A model generated the notes under the pieces. It was given only the letters and a program-made list of their open reading frames with translations. It was not told the DNA's origin and made no database searches. Shown here piece after piece: positions 24,101-35,800 of a stretch of 64,000 bases of DNA (the first letter of the stretch is position 1; every line of letters starts with the position of its first letter). The stretch is from Pagrus major (lineage: Eukaryota > Chordata > Actinopteri > Spariformes > Sparidae): positions 3,493,297 to 3,557,296 of the forward strand of contig NC_133230.1 of assembly GCF_040436345.1 (NCBI RefSeq), in the 5' to 3' direction. Both the position numbers and the translations under genes were made by a program.

Positions 24101-26955
24101 GCTGGCTGTGCCGGATCTGCGCCCTCGGCATCCTGCCAAAGTGCCAGTTGTGTCCCAAGAAGGGCGGAGCCATGAAGCCGACCCGAAGTGGAACCAAGTG
24201 GGTCCACGTCAGCTGTGCCTTGTGGATTCCAGAGGTGAACATAAAATCTACCTCTTTACAGTATTTCTGTATATGTGTGTGTATTTTTTGACAGCACAGA
24301 CACAAACTGGAGGTTGTATTCCTGCACACACGATGATGATTTTTCTCTCCACACGTTGATGTATTTGCATTTCTAAACGAGTCTGCGCCACCTGTGCTGA
24401 CACGCGATCGATAATCTATTAAATGTGCTGCGCAGGTGAGCATCGGGAATCCAGAGAAGATGGAGCCGATCACCAACGTGTCCCAAATTCCCAGCAACAG
24501 ATGGGCTCTGATCTGCTGCATGTGCAAAGAGAAGACGGGAGCGTGTATACAGGTAGAGTCGGCGCTCACGCTTCACAAAGACATTTAATGAGACGTGAAA
24601 AAGCAAAGTGTGAGCCAGCGTTGTTATAACTGAGACACTGCAGAGCGTCTCTGCTGCTTTTCACAACCAAACAAACAAGGAGAATGAAACTGAGATGACT
24701 TCACAGCTCAGCAGGACACATCAGAAACGTTTATTTCAGATTTGTATTTGAGGTTGGATACACAGTATTTTGTAATTCTAGTTTTCTGATCTGTAAGAAG
24801 GTCCTCTCATTGCACATTAAATGAGTTTGAGTCATGTTGTACTGTGTGTTTTAAATGTTTAAAGCTCTAACGATCTTGTGTTTGCCGCTGCAGTGCTCAG
24901 CGAAAAACTGCCGGACTGCCTTCCACGTGACGTGCGGCCTCCACGCCAGCCTTGAAATGAACACCATCCTCACCGAGGACGACGAGGTCAAGTTCAAGTC
25001 CTACTGCCCCAAACACTCCGGGCTCGAGGGCGACGAGTCCAGGGACCGAGACTCAGGAGGAGAGGAGGAGAAGGAGAAGGAGAAGGAGAGCACCAGAGAC
25101 AAGAAGGGCAAGAGGAGAGGCAGGGTGAGAGGGGAGGAGGACGCTGCTGCCTCCTCGTCTTCGTCGTCCTATGTGGCTCCTCAGATCATCAACAGAGCGC
25201 CCAGCGACGCGGAGCAGCTCACCGCCCAGCAGGAGAAGAGAGTCAACATGCGTAAACTGAAGCTGGAGGCGATGGAGGAGGACTTCTACCAGTACGTGGA
25301 GGTGGAGGACGTGGCCAGCCACCTGAAGCTGGCTCCGGAGGTGGTGGACTTCCTGTACCAGTACTGGAAGCTGAAACGCAAAGCCAACTTCAACCAGCCG
25401 CTCCTCACGCCCAAGAAGGACGAGGAGGACAGCCTGGCACGCCGCGAGCAGGAGGTGCTGCTGCGACGACTGCAGCTCTTCACGCACCTCCGTCAGGACC
25501 TGGAGAGGGTAGGTTTCTGCTACTAGTAACCTGATTTATGAGTCATTTTGAAGCAGAACCATGTTGTTGTAGGTTGATTGAAGAAAAGTAAATAAATACA
25601 ATTAGAAAGAATTAAAGCATTTTATTGTTGTTGCTCCTTCAGGTGCGTAACCTGACCTACATGGTGACTCGGAGGGAGAAGATGAAGCGCTCGATGTGGA
25701 GAGTCCAGGAGCAAATCTTCCAGCACCAAGTCCGACTGCTCGACCACGAGCTGCTCACAGGTGAGTCAGCAAGACGAGGAAACGTTTTTTAAAATTAGAA
25801 ACTCATTATAGCTGGTTCTGGTACATTTTTTACTGTGTGGCTTATCTGACTACGTCACTTCTCCGTGTTGCAGGTGATCCCTCAGCGAAGGACTTGGAGA
25901 AGCTCTTCTCTCTGGGCTGGTTATCCTCTCAGGGCTCCCAGTCTCACTCCGGACTGAAAACCAAACGATCTTCTCTAAAGCAGGAAAAAAGGAAAAGCAG
26001 CAGCAGCGACAGAAAAAGCCTCTCTGACTCCCCGCACACTCACAGGAAGGACAATCTGAGCAAACCACTGGAAATGAAGGACAGTAAAGGCTCCCGAATC
26101 AAAGAGTCTGCACCTGCTGAGGCCATCAGCGACGCCAAAATCCAAACCTCTGAGCTCAGCGCAGAGATTCAGCTCCCAAAGCTTCAGAAGCCAGAGGTCG
26201 TTCAGGAGACGATCACCGTCAAGCTGCACAAACTGGAGAGCAGGAAAGCCCCGAGGAGGGAGGCCCCGGGGCCCGAACACGAGGCGCTGGCCAGACGGAA
26301 ACGAGACGACCACGAACAAGAGGAGAGGAAGAAGAAGAGGAATAAGGATGTGATGGAGAGCTTCAGCAGCAGCCAGGTGAAGAGCAAGCTCGGGTCAAAA
26401 CATCTGGAGAAAACCGTTTCCATCAGGCTGGTCGACATCAGGAACTCTGACAGCGACGACTACTTCCTGGACGAACGAATAACGAAAAGAAGCTCCGTCT
26501 CTCTGGACGTGAACAACACTAAACTCCACAGAGCCGGCGTGGTGTCGGACGCCGCCGCTGCCACCAAAACTAACGGCTGGCTGAGGAAAAACCACGCCAA
26601 CGGCTCGCACACGCCCAGCAGACCTGTGGCGGGACATCTGAAGGGCTGGGGGAAGTTCAGGATCCCAAAGAGGAGCGAGAGGCCTCTGATGAAGGACGAG
26701 GAGGACGAGGAGGAGGAGGAGGAGCACCACAAGCCGCTGCTGAGGCCGCTGACCAACACGCCGGAGCCGTCGTACCCCAGGACGAGACTCCGCACGGGGA
26801 CGGAGAACGACGGCTACGCCTCCGACTCCAAACCCGGCGAGGGCGACATGGAGCCCTGCCTGAAACGATGCCACTCCCACCAGCTGAGGGGCGACTCGTC
26901 TCTCGGCCGGCGCTACGGGTCTGACATCATCCGCCGAGGCGTGCTGGCCTCCTGA
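21134..26955 (+). CDS. jade1: Jade1, PHD-finger scaffold of the HBO1 acetyltransferase complex
   Basis: Ten coding exons (21134-21182, 21939-22006, 22710-22867, 23338-23522, 23676-23887, 24067-24234, 24436-24552, 24894-25508, 25643-25760, 25874-26955) join in phase to 923 residues; human JADE1 has 842. The first coding exon probably begins at 21100. An enhancer-of-polycomb-like region lies at about 40-180 ([20 protein letters not shown]). PHD1 starts at Cys198 ([20 protein letters not shown]). A zinc knuckle and extended PHD2 reach about residue 362 ([28 protein letters not shown]). An acidic and basic low-complexity insert follows, then conserved [20 protein letters not shown] and [15 protein letters not shown]. 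The C-terminus ends [10 protein letters not shown], as in JADE1. JADE proteins steer HBO1/KAT7 with ING4/5 and MEAF6 toward histone H4 acetylation in the nucleus. JADE2 and JADE3 fit the N- and C-terminal ends less well. Confidence 0.95.
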
Positions 26956-28625
26956 CGGCGGAGCAACACTTAAGAAATAAGCTGCACTGTGTTAGTCGGA
27001 AAAGAACGACGGTCGCTCTTTGTACCTTTATTTTTCTGGATGAATCGTAAAAAATGCCTAGATTAAAAACAGAGCTGATATTTATTTTTTATTTGTAACA
27101 TATGTAAATCTGGGAAATATTTTACTTTTTACTTTATTTTGAGCTAGTTTTTCTTATTTTTTTTTTCCCTTGAAGGAACAGTTCAGTCTGAAATACCAGC
27201 TCACTCGTTATCTCCTGTGGGTGGAAAGTCGGGATAACTTTCGTTGTCCACAAAACATTTCTGGAGCTTCACAGCAAAACAACTGAAGCAGCTGGAGACT
27301 GGAGAAATCATAAAATGTCTCCATACAGCTCATCCGGTGAAATCTAAGTCTCTGGAAGCCCCGAGATCATAAATTTATCTTAAAAAGACGTCATTTACAT
27401 CGTTTGTAAAGCAGAAATCTTCACAGTAGCCGCTAAGCTAAAAGCGTTAGTGTGCACCTCGTCTGAAGTTTGACTTGAGGATGTAACTTGATTACACTGA
27501 AATATGGATACATCCGCTTCCCAAACATCTCTGTTCTAGGACTGATTTTCCTTGAACAATCGATATCTAATCTCAGTAATTTGGAGTAAATGTGTGATTT
27601 ACTCCAAATTACCATTAAACATTTATCTGCACCTTTATCCCTACAGCTCAGAGAGCTAGTCTGGAGCCCTGTGACGGCAAAGACGCCGCAAAACTGCAAA
27701 AATGTCTACAGATATCACGATAATGTTATTGTGAATTCGTTTGGCTTTGATAATCGTGAGGTTAAAAATATATCGTGACAGCCGTAATACGAGTTATCAG
27801 TGATCCCAGCCAGGGGATCGTCACTATTGGATCACTTCAGACGAGCTTCATGGAGCCATTTTATGTATTTTTAGTGGTTTTCTTACGTTTTAAAACAAGT
27901 CCCTCGCTTCTTCAGCTGTTTAGGAGAATGCTGTTTAGCTGTGAAGCTCCAGAAATGTTTTGTGAGCTACTAAACTTTCCACCAGTGAGCAGATAACGAC
28001 TGACTTTTCATTTCTGCGCCATCTGTTCCTTTAAAAAGTAGAGAGATGTCAAGTTGCCACTTAAACGCTCGCTCCGATATTTACAAGCAAAAGCATCAGC
28101 GAGGGAGAAGTTGTGATCGTTGCTTGGGACCATAAGCTTGCGATGTAATTAGTTGTTTTTCTTTGATAGTATTAAAACTCAGTTGCACTTAGTCGCAGAA
28201 GCTGACACAGATAATCTTCATCCTGTCAGTGGAGTAGGACTCTATAGGTCTTTTTTTTTTTTTAATCAAGCTTCATCAGCTACAAACAGGAAGTCAAACT
28301 GCCCTTTTATCGCTGTTTAAACTCCAGCTGTCACCATGTCTTCAGATTGTTGATCGTGAACTGGGAAAGTTCGGAGTGACTCGTTTCACTTGTCATCAGC
28401 AATTAAGTGTAATTGAACTGCGATCGTATCCATCATGTGCCTAACTTTAATTTGCACTACGAGAGGACGGCACAGGTGTGAGGTATGAGTAGATTATTTT
28501 TACACTGAAAACTGAGAAAAAAAAGTGTTTTGTACCCTCGGCCGCTGCTGTACTACTGTTATGCAAAATGAAACCTGTTTTGTCTTTGGTCTCAAAGAGG
28601 AATAAAAACTCTGGAGGACTTAAAT
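26956..28625 (+). other. jade1: 3' UTR of jade1
   Basis: Non-coding sequence follows the TGA at 26953-26955. The best terminal polyadenylation signal is AATAAA at 28601-28606. The segment from about 28544 onward, including that signal, is repeated at 44123. A terminal-inverted-repeat element occupies 27173-28032 inside the UTR. An alternative, shorter UTR ending before that element cannot be excluded. Confidence 0.6.
27173..28032. mobile_element. Non-autonomous TIR element (MITE-like) in the jade1 3' UTR
   Basis: The left end AAGGAACAG and the right end CTGTTCCTTT are inverted repeats. Between them are motifs known from a very common percomorph repeat: GTGGAAAGTCGGGATAACTT, CACAAAACATTTCTGGAGCT, TCATGGAGCCATTTTATGTA and CAGATAACGACTGACTTTTC. 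No transposase frame is present, so it would have moved using an enzyme supplied elsewhere. A shortened relative lies at 39081-39471, and ten partial relatives lie in the array. Target-site duplications could not be read with certainty. Confidence 0.65.
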
Positions 28626-31359
28626 CATCTGTGTGTCATCTGTGTTCATCTTTACCAGCTGTTTACAGGAACTTTTACAGGAGTTTTGGTATAAATTAAA
28701 AAAAAAAAAAGTTAAACTGCGGCTATTTCAACTAATAATTTAAGTAAAAACATCACAAACTGCTCAAATGTGAGGATTTTACTGTTTTTACAATCATAGC
28801 TATCATTTTAAATTAAGTATCTTTACTTTTAAGGCTGTTGGTTGAAGAAAAACAGGTTCTGAGATTTTAGAGACAAAACAATCTATTGATCAAGAAAATC
28901 TGCAGATTTATGGATAAAAATGACTGAATTCATTTTAATTTGATAAAAGAAGCAAAAAAATTCACATGGAAACTTTTTTTGTCCGTTTCAGACTTTTTCA
29001 AAGAAAGAAAAGTCTGAATCAGACAAAAAAAAGTTACCAGGAGAATTTTTTTGCTTCTTTTCATCTGTGGAAAAAATTCACGCTTTTTTTTTTTTTTTTT
29101 TTAATTCTTGAAAAATTTTGGAAAGTTTTTGAAATTTTTGGAAAGTTTTGGAACAAATTCAAACTTTTTCAAAAACTTTCAAAAATAGATTTTTTTCTAA
29201 ATTTTCGAAAAAAAATTCAAAATTCAAACTTTTTCAAAGAAAAAGTGAAAACTGATAAAAATAAGTCTGAAACAGACAAAAAAAAATTCCAGGATAATTT
29301 TTTTACCTTTTCATGTGTGAAACCGAGTGAACGTTTTTCACACACGTTATCTTTAAAATGTAAGTTGTTGTTCTGTATAAACATTTTCATTATCAATAAT
29401 CAATGATTTGGTCCATAAACATTTTGAAAATTAGTAAAAACAACAACAACAACAACAACAACAGGTCAATGAATTTATTGTTTCAGCTGTAGTCTGCTGG
29501 ATAAACCAGTAAGATCTAAAACTGACTTTTCAAGACTTTTTACAGGAGTTTTAGTTTAAATATCAAACAAAGAATACATCGTGTCTGATCTGAAATAAAT
29601 TGATTAACAGATCAACAGTAAATTAATCTGCAGCTGTTTTGATTAATAATTTAAGTAAAAATATAACAAACTGCTCAAATGTGAGGATTTTACTGTTTTC
29701 ACTATCATCTACTATTTTGAACTAAACATCTTTACCTTTAAGACTGTTGGTCGAACAAAAAAAGACATTTGAAGACGTCACTTTCAGGTGTGAGAAATTG
29801 TAACAGGTACTCTGAGATTTTAGAGACAAAACAATCTATTGATTAAGAAAATCTGCAGATTTATGAATAAAAATGACTTGGAATTCATTTTAATTTGGTA
29901 AAAGAAGCAAAAAAAATATCCTGGAAACTTTTTTTTGTCTGTTTCAGCCTTTTTTTTCTTTGAAAAAGTTTGAATTTTTGAAAGTTTTTTGAAAATTTTG
30001 GAAAAAAACTTTTTCAATTTTTTTTTTAAAAAAAATCTAAATTTTCGGGAAAAAAATTCAAAATTCAAACTTTTTCAAAGAAAATTAAATCTGATAAGAA
30101 AAAAAATAAAAATTCCAGGAGAATTTATTTTTACCTTTTCATGTGTGAAACCAAGTGAACATTTTTCACACGTTATCTTTAAAATGTAAGTCGTCGTTCT
30201 GTATAAACATTTTCATTATCGATAATCAATGATTTGGTCCATAAACATTTTGAAAATTAGTAAAAACAACAACACCAGCTCAATGAATTTATTGTTTCAG
30301 CTGTAGTCTGCTGGATAAACCAGTCAGATCTAAAACTGACTTTTTAAGACTTTTTACAGGAGTTTTGGTTTAAATATTTAAAAAAATACATCGTTTCTGA
30401 GCTGAAATGATAAGTTGATTAACAGATCAACAGTAAATTAATAATTTAAGCCATATTTCAAGCGAAAGTATTGCAAACTGCTTGATTCAGAATCTCAAAT
30501 GTGAGGATTTTTTGTTTTTACTATCATATTTACTATTTCAAACTAAACATCTTTACTTTTAAGACTGTTGGTCGGACAATAAAAGACATTTGAAGACGTC
30601 ACTTTCAGGTGTGAGAAATTGTAACAGGTACTCTGAGATTTTAGAGACAAAACAATCTATTGATTAAGAAAATCTGCAGATTTATGGATAAAAATGACTT
30701 GGAATTCATTTTAATTTGGTAAAAGAAGCAAAAAAAAAATTCTCCTGGAAACTTTTTTTTGTCTGTTTCAGCCTTTTTTTTTCATTTAAAAAGTTTGATT
30801 TTTTTTCTGTCTGTGAAAAAAATGTCTCGCTTTTTTTCCTTTGAAAAAGTTTGAATTTCTGAAAAGGTTGGGAAGTTTTGGAAAGTTTTGGAAAAAGTTC
30901 AAATTTTTTCAAAGAAAAAGTGAAAACTGATAAAAATAAGTCTGAAACAGACAAAAAAAAATTTCCAGGATAATTTTTTTACCTTTTCATGTGTGAAACT
31001 GAGTGAACATTTTTCACACACGTTATCTTTAAAATGTAAGTTGCCGTTCTGTATAAACATTTTCATTATCAATAATCAATGATTTGGTCCATAAACATTT
31101 TGAAAATTAGTAAAAACAACAACAACAACAGGTCAATGAATTTATTGTTTCAGCTGTAGTCTGCTGGATAAACCAGTAAGATCTAAAACTGACTTTAAGG
31201 CTTCAAGGCTGAACTGAAAGCAGCTTTCAAACTTTGGACTACGAGTTATTAAAAAAGAGACACTACAGCTGAATTAGGATCGAAACCTTAACTTTTAAAT
31301 ATCAAATATCACCATGAAACTCTCACAGTTGATTACTTACATTAAAAAAGCAGAACTGC

Positions 31360-31575
31360 ATGGAGCAATTGTTTTTATTAAACATTTTAAAACAAGTCTC
31401 CAGCTACTTCAGTTGTTCAGGAGAAAGCTGCAACCCTGTTTTACCGTGAAGCTCCAGAAATGTTTTGTGGACAACGAGACTTCACCCAACAATGAAAACG
31501 CAAAACATTATCTTCTCACCACCGTGCTGATGCCGACTGAAAGTAGCGTCGACTGCTCCTTTAAAGAAATGTAAA
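31360..31575 (+). repeat. TIR-element fragment, array copy 1
   Basis: This is the 3' portion of the element family at 39081-39471, from GCATGGAGCAATTG to CTGCTCCTTTAAAG. Related copies lie near 33418-33690, 36355-36570, 40400-40670, 42218-42490, 45250-45515, 46500-46730, 47885-48110 and 50650-50870; the tenth is the more complete 39081-39471 element. Confidence 0.75.
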
Positions 31576-31899
31576 CTTTCACACGAGATAAATATAAAGA
31601 AAAGATCAGCGCTGGACGACACATGAAAAGATAATAAAAAATTCTCCTGGAAAATTTTTTGGCCTGTTTTAAACTTATTTTTTCATCAGTTTTCACTTTT
31701 TCTTTGAAAAAGTTTGAATTTTGAAAATTCTTTCAGAAATGTTTCCAAAAAATTCACTTTTGAATTTTTTCCAAAATTTTCCAAAATTCAAACTTTTTCA
31801 AAGAAAAAAAAAGTGATAAAAAAAAATAAGTCTGAAAAATTTTCAAAAAACTTCTAAAAATTTGGGATTTTTTTTCCATCTGTGAAAAAAAGTTCAAAC

Positions 31900-32880
31900 T
31901 TTTTCAAAGAAAAAAAAATTCTGTTTTAGTGTCTCTAAAGTCTCAGAGTACCTGTTAGAATTTCTCTCACCTGAAAGTGACGTCTTCAAATGTCTTTTTT
32001 TGTTCGTCTGTTTCAGACTTATTTTTATCGTTTTTCACTTTTCTTTGAAAAAGTTTTAATTGTTTACGGACCAAATCATTGATTATTGATAATGAAAATG
32101 TTTATACAGAACGGCAACTTACATTGTAAAGATAACGTGTGTGAAAAATGTTCACTCAGTTTCACACATGAAAAGGGAAAAAAATTTTCCTGGAAATGTT
32201 TTTTTGTCTGTTTCAGACTTATTTTTATCGGTTTTCACTTTTCTTTGAAAAAGTTTGAATTTAGATTTTTTTTCAGAAATTTTCCAAAAAAATCTATTTT
32301 TTGAAAGTTTTTGAAAAAGTTTTATTTTTCCGACTTTCCAAACTTTCCAAAATTCAAACTTTTTTTTCACAGATGAAAAGAAGCCAAAAAATTCTCCTGG
32401 AAACTTTTTTTTGTCTGTTTCAGACATATCAGTTTTCACTTTTTCTTTGAAAAAGTTTGAATTTGTATATTTTTTCCAGAAATTTTCAAAAACAAAATAT
32501 TTTTTTTTTGAAAGTTTTTGAAAAAGTTAGATTTTTTCCAAAACTTTCCAAAACTCAAACTTTTTTAAAGAAAAAAAAGTTTGAAACGGACAAAAAAAAA
32601 TTCCAGGAGAAATTTTTTTGCTTCTTTTACCAAATTAAAATGAATTCCAAGTAAGTTTTATCCATAAATCTGCAGATTTTCTTAATCAATAGATTGTTTT
32701 GTCTCTAAAATCTCAGAGTACCTGTCAGAATTTCTCTCACCTGAAAGTGACGTCTTCAAATGACTTTTTTTGTTCGACCAACAGTCTTAAAAGTAAAGAT
32801 ATTTAGTTTAAAATAATAGATATGATAGTAAAAACAAACAACTTACATTTTAAAGATAACGTGTGTGAAAAATGTTTTCT
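31900..32880 (-). repeat. Inverted block within the array
   Basis: Here the unit motifs read as their reverse complements. Examples are CACCTGAAAGTGACGTCTTC at about 31970 and 32740, GATTATTGATAATGAAAATG near 32082 and CCATAAATCTGCAGATTTTC near 32661. Units on both sides are in the plus orientation. The block is about 1 kb and has its own internal inverted repeats. Confidence 0.8.
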
Positions 32881-35800
32881 TGTCGCTTTCAGACTGATTT
32901 TTTTAAATCAGTTTTCACTTCTTCTTTGAAAAAGTTTGAATTTTGAAATTTTTGGGGGGAATTTTAAAAAAATCTAATTTTTTTTTACGTTTTTGAAAAA
33001 GTTTGATTTTTTCAAAAACTTTCAAAAATTTTCAAATTTTTTTAAAAATTCAAACTTTTTCAAAGAAAAAAGGGTGAATTTTTTTCAAAGATGGAAAAGA
33101 ATTCAAACTTTTTCAAAGAAATAGTGAAAACTGAAAATAAGTCTGAAAAACAACAACGACAGGTCAATAAATTTATTGTTTCAGCTGTAGTCTGCTGGAT
33201 AAACCAGTAAGATCTAAAACTGACTTTAAGGCTTCAAGGCTGAACTGAAAGCAGCTTTCAAACTTTGGACTACGAGTCACTAAAAAGGAGACACTACAGC
33301 TGAATTAGGGTCAAAACTTTAACTATTAAATATCACCATGAAACTCTCACAGGGCTTCTGGAGACTTGGCGGGATGCACTTTCAGCTTTAAAAAGGGCGT
33401 AAATAACATCTTGTCAAATCAATTTGGGATCTCGGGGCTTCTGGAGACTTGGATTACTCCAGTCGAGCTGCATGGAGCCATTTTATGTTTTTATTAAACA
33501 TTTTAAAACAAGTCTCCAGCTACTTCAGTTGTTCAGGAGAAAGCTGCAACCCTGTTTTGCCGTGAAGCTCCAGAAATGTTTTGTGGACAACGAAACTTCA
33601 CCCAACAATGAAAACTCAAAACATTATCTTCTCACCACCGTGCTGATGCCGACTGAAAGTAGCGTCGACTGCTCCTTTAAAGAAATTAAACTTTCACATG
33701 AGATAAATATAAAGAAAAGATCAGCGCTGGACGACAGTCGAGGCATGTTTGGTCACTTTTTGATTCAGAATCTCAAATGTGAGGATTTTTTGTTTTTACT
33801 ATCATATCTATTATTTCAAACTAAATATCTTTACTTTTAAGACTGTTGGTCAAACAAAAAAAGACGTTTGAAGACGTCACTTTCAGGTGTGAGAAATTGT
33901 AACAGGTACTCTGAGATTTTAGAGACAAAATCTATTGATTAAGAAAATCTGCAGATTTATGGATAAAAATGACTTGGAATTCATTTTAATTTGGTAAAAG
34001 AAGCAAAAAAAATTCTCCTGGAATTTTTTTTTGTCTGTTTCAAACTTTTTTTTCTTTAAAAAAGTTTGAGTTTTGGAAAGTTTTGGAAAAAAAATCTAAC
34101 TTTTTCAAAAACTTAAAAAAAAAAAAATTGTTTTTGAAAATTTCCGGAAAAAATATACAAATTCAAACTTTTTCAAAGAAAAAGTGAAAACTGATACAAG
34201 TCTGAAACAGATGAAAAAAAGTTTCCAGGAGAATTTTTTGGCTTCTTTTCATCTGTGAAAAAAGTTTGAATTTTTGAAAGTTTTTGAAAATTTTGGAAAA
34301 AATAAAACTTTTTCAAAAACTTTCAAAAAATAGATTTTTTTGGAAAATTTCTGAGAAAAAAATTCAAAATTTAAACTTTTTCAAAGAAAAAGTGAAAACC
34401 GATAAATATAAGTCTGAAACAGACAAAAAAAAAAATTCCAGGAGAATTTATTTTTACCTTTTCATGTGTGAAACTGAGTGAACATTTTTCACATGTTATC
34501 TTTAAAATGTAAGTCGCCGTTCTGTATAAACATTTTCATTTTTTTTGAAAATTAGTAAAAACAACAACAACAACAGGTCAATGAGTTTATTGTTTCAGCT
34601 GTAGTCTGCTGGATAAACTAGTAAGATCTAAAACTGACTTTTCAAGACTTTTTACAGGAGTTTTGGTAGAAATATTTTAAAAAATACATCGTTTTTGAGC
34701 TGAAATAAATTGATTAACAGATCAACTAAATGAATGTGCAGCTGTTTTGATTAATAATTTAAGTAAAAATATCACAAACTGCTAAAAGAAGCCAAAAAAC
34801 TATCCTGGAAACCTTTTTTTGTGTGTGTTTTGTGTTGTTTTTTTTTTTTTCATTGAAAAAGTTTGAATTTTTTTCACAGATGGAAAAAATTCAAACATTT
34901 TAAGAAGTTTTTTGAAAATTTTTCAGACTTATTTTCAGTTTTAACTATTTGTTTGAAAAAGTTTGAATTCTTTTCCGTCTGAAAAAAAAAATCACTTTTT
35001 TTCTTTGAAAAAGTTAGAATTTTGAAAAAAAAATGGGGAAAAAAGTGGAACATTTTGGGAAAAAATAGATTTTTTTAATAAAAAACATGAAACTTAAAAA
35101 AAAAAAAATTGTTTTTGAAAATTTCCGGAAAAAATATATAAATTCAAACTTTTTCAAAGAAAGAGTGAAAACTGATACAAGTCTGAAACAGACGAAAAAA
35201 AGTTTCCAGGAGAATTTTTGGCTTCTTTTCATCTGTGAAAAAAAGTTTGAATTTTTGAACATTTTGGAAAGTTTTTGAAAATTTTGGAAAAAATAAAACT
35301 TTTTCAAAAACTCTTTTAAAAAATAGATTTTTTTTGAAAATTTGAGGGAAAAAAAAATCCAAATTCAAACTTTTTCAAAGAAAACTGAAAACCGATAAAA
35401 ATAAGTCTGAAACAGACAAAAAAAATTTCCAGGATAATTTTTTTTACCTTTTCATGTGTGAAACTGAGTGAACATAGTTCACACACGTTATCTTTAAAAT
35501 GTAAGTCGCCGTTCTGTATAAACATTTTCATTATCAATAATCAATGATTTGGTCCATAAACATTTTGAAAATGAGTAAAAACAACAACAACAACAGGTCA
35601 ATGAATTTATTGTTTCAGCTGTAGTCTGCTGGATAAACCAGTAAGATCTAAAACTGACTTTTCAAGACTTTTTACAGGAGTTTTAGTTTAAATATCAAAC
35701 AAAGAATACATCGTTTCTTAGCTGAAACAAATTGATTAACAGATCAACAGTAAATTAATCTGCAGCTGTTTTGATTAATAATTTAAGTAAAAATATCACA

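Noticed and set aside
25053-25487. A 144-residue open frame antisense to jade1 exon 8, and another at 26395-26880
   Set aside because: Both lie opposite GC-rich coding exons whose codon bias removes stops from the other strand. They show no homology or splice sites of their own.
29989-30189. Many K-, F-, N- and S-rich open frames across 28.9-50.6 kb on both strands
   Set aside because: They translate poly-A/T and CTTTGAAAAAG hairpin arms. They have no domains, no splice logic and no consistent start, and both strands look alike.
33424-33840. A recurring small protein of 64-138 residues (sharing LQLLQLFRRKLQPCF) translated from ten array copies
   Set aside because: It is the translation of the 3' part of a TIR repeat. 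The longest frames arise by accident of where stops fall, at least one copy has an early stop (42222-42416), and the jade1 3' UTR relative is scrambled. Similarity between copies reflects recent DNA duplication.
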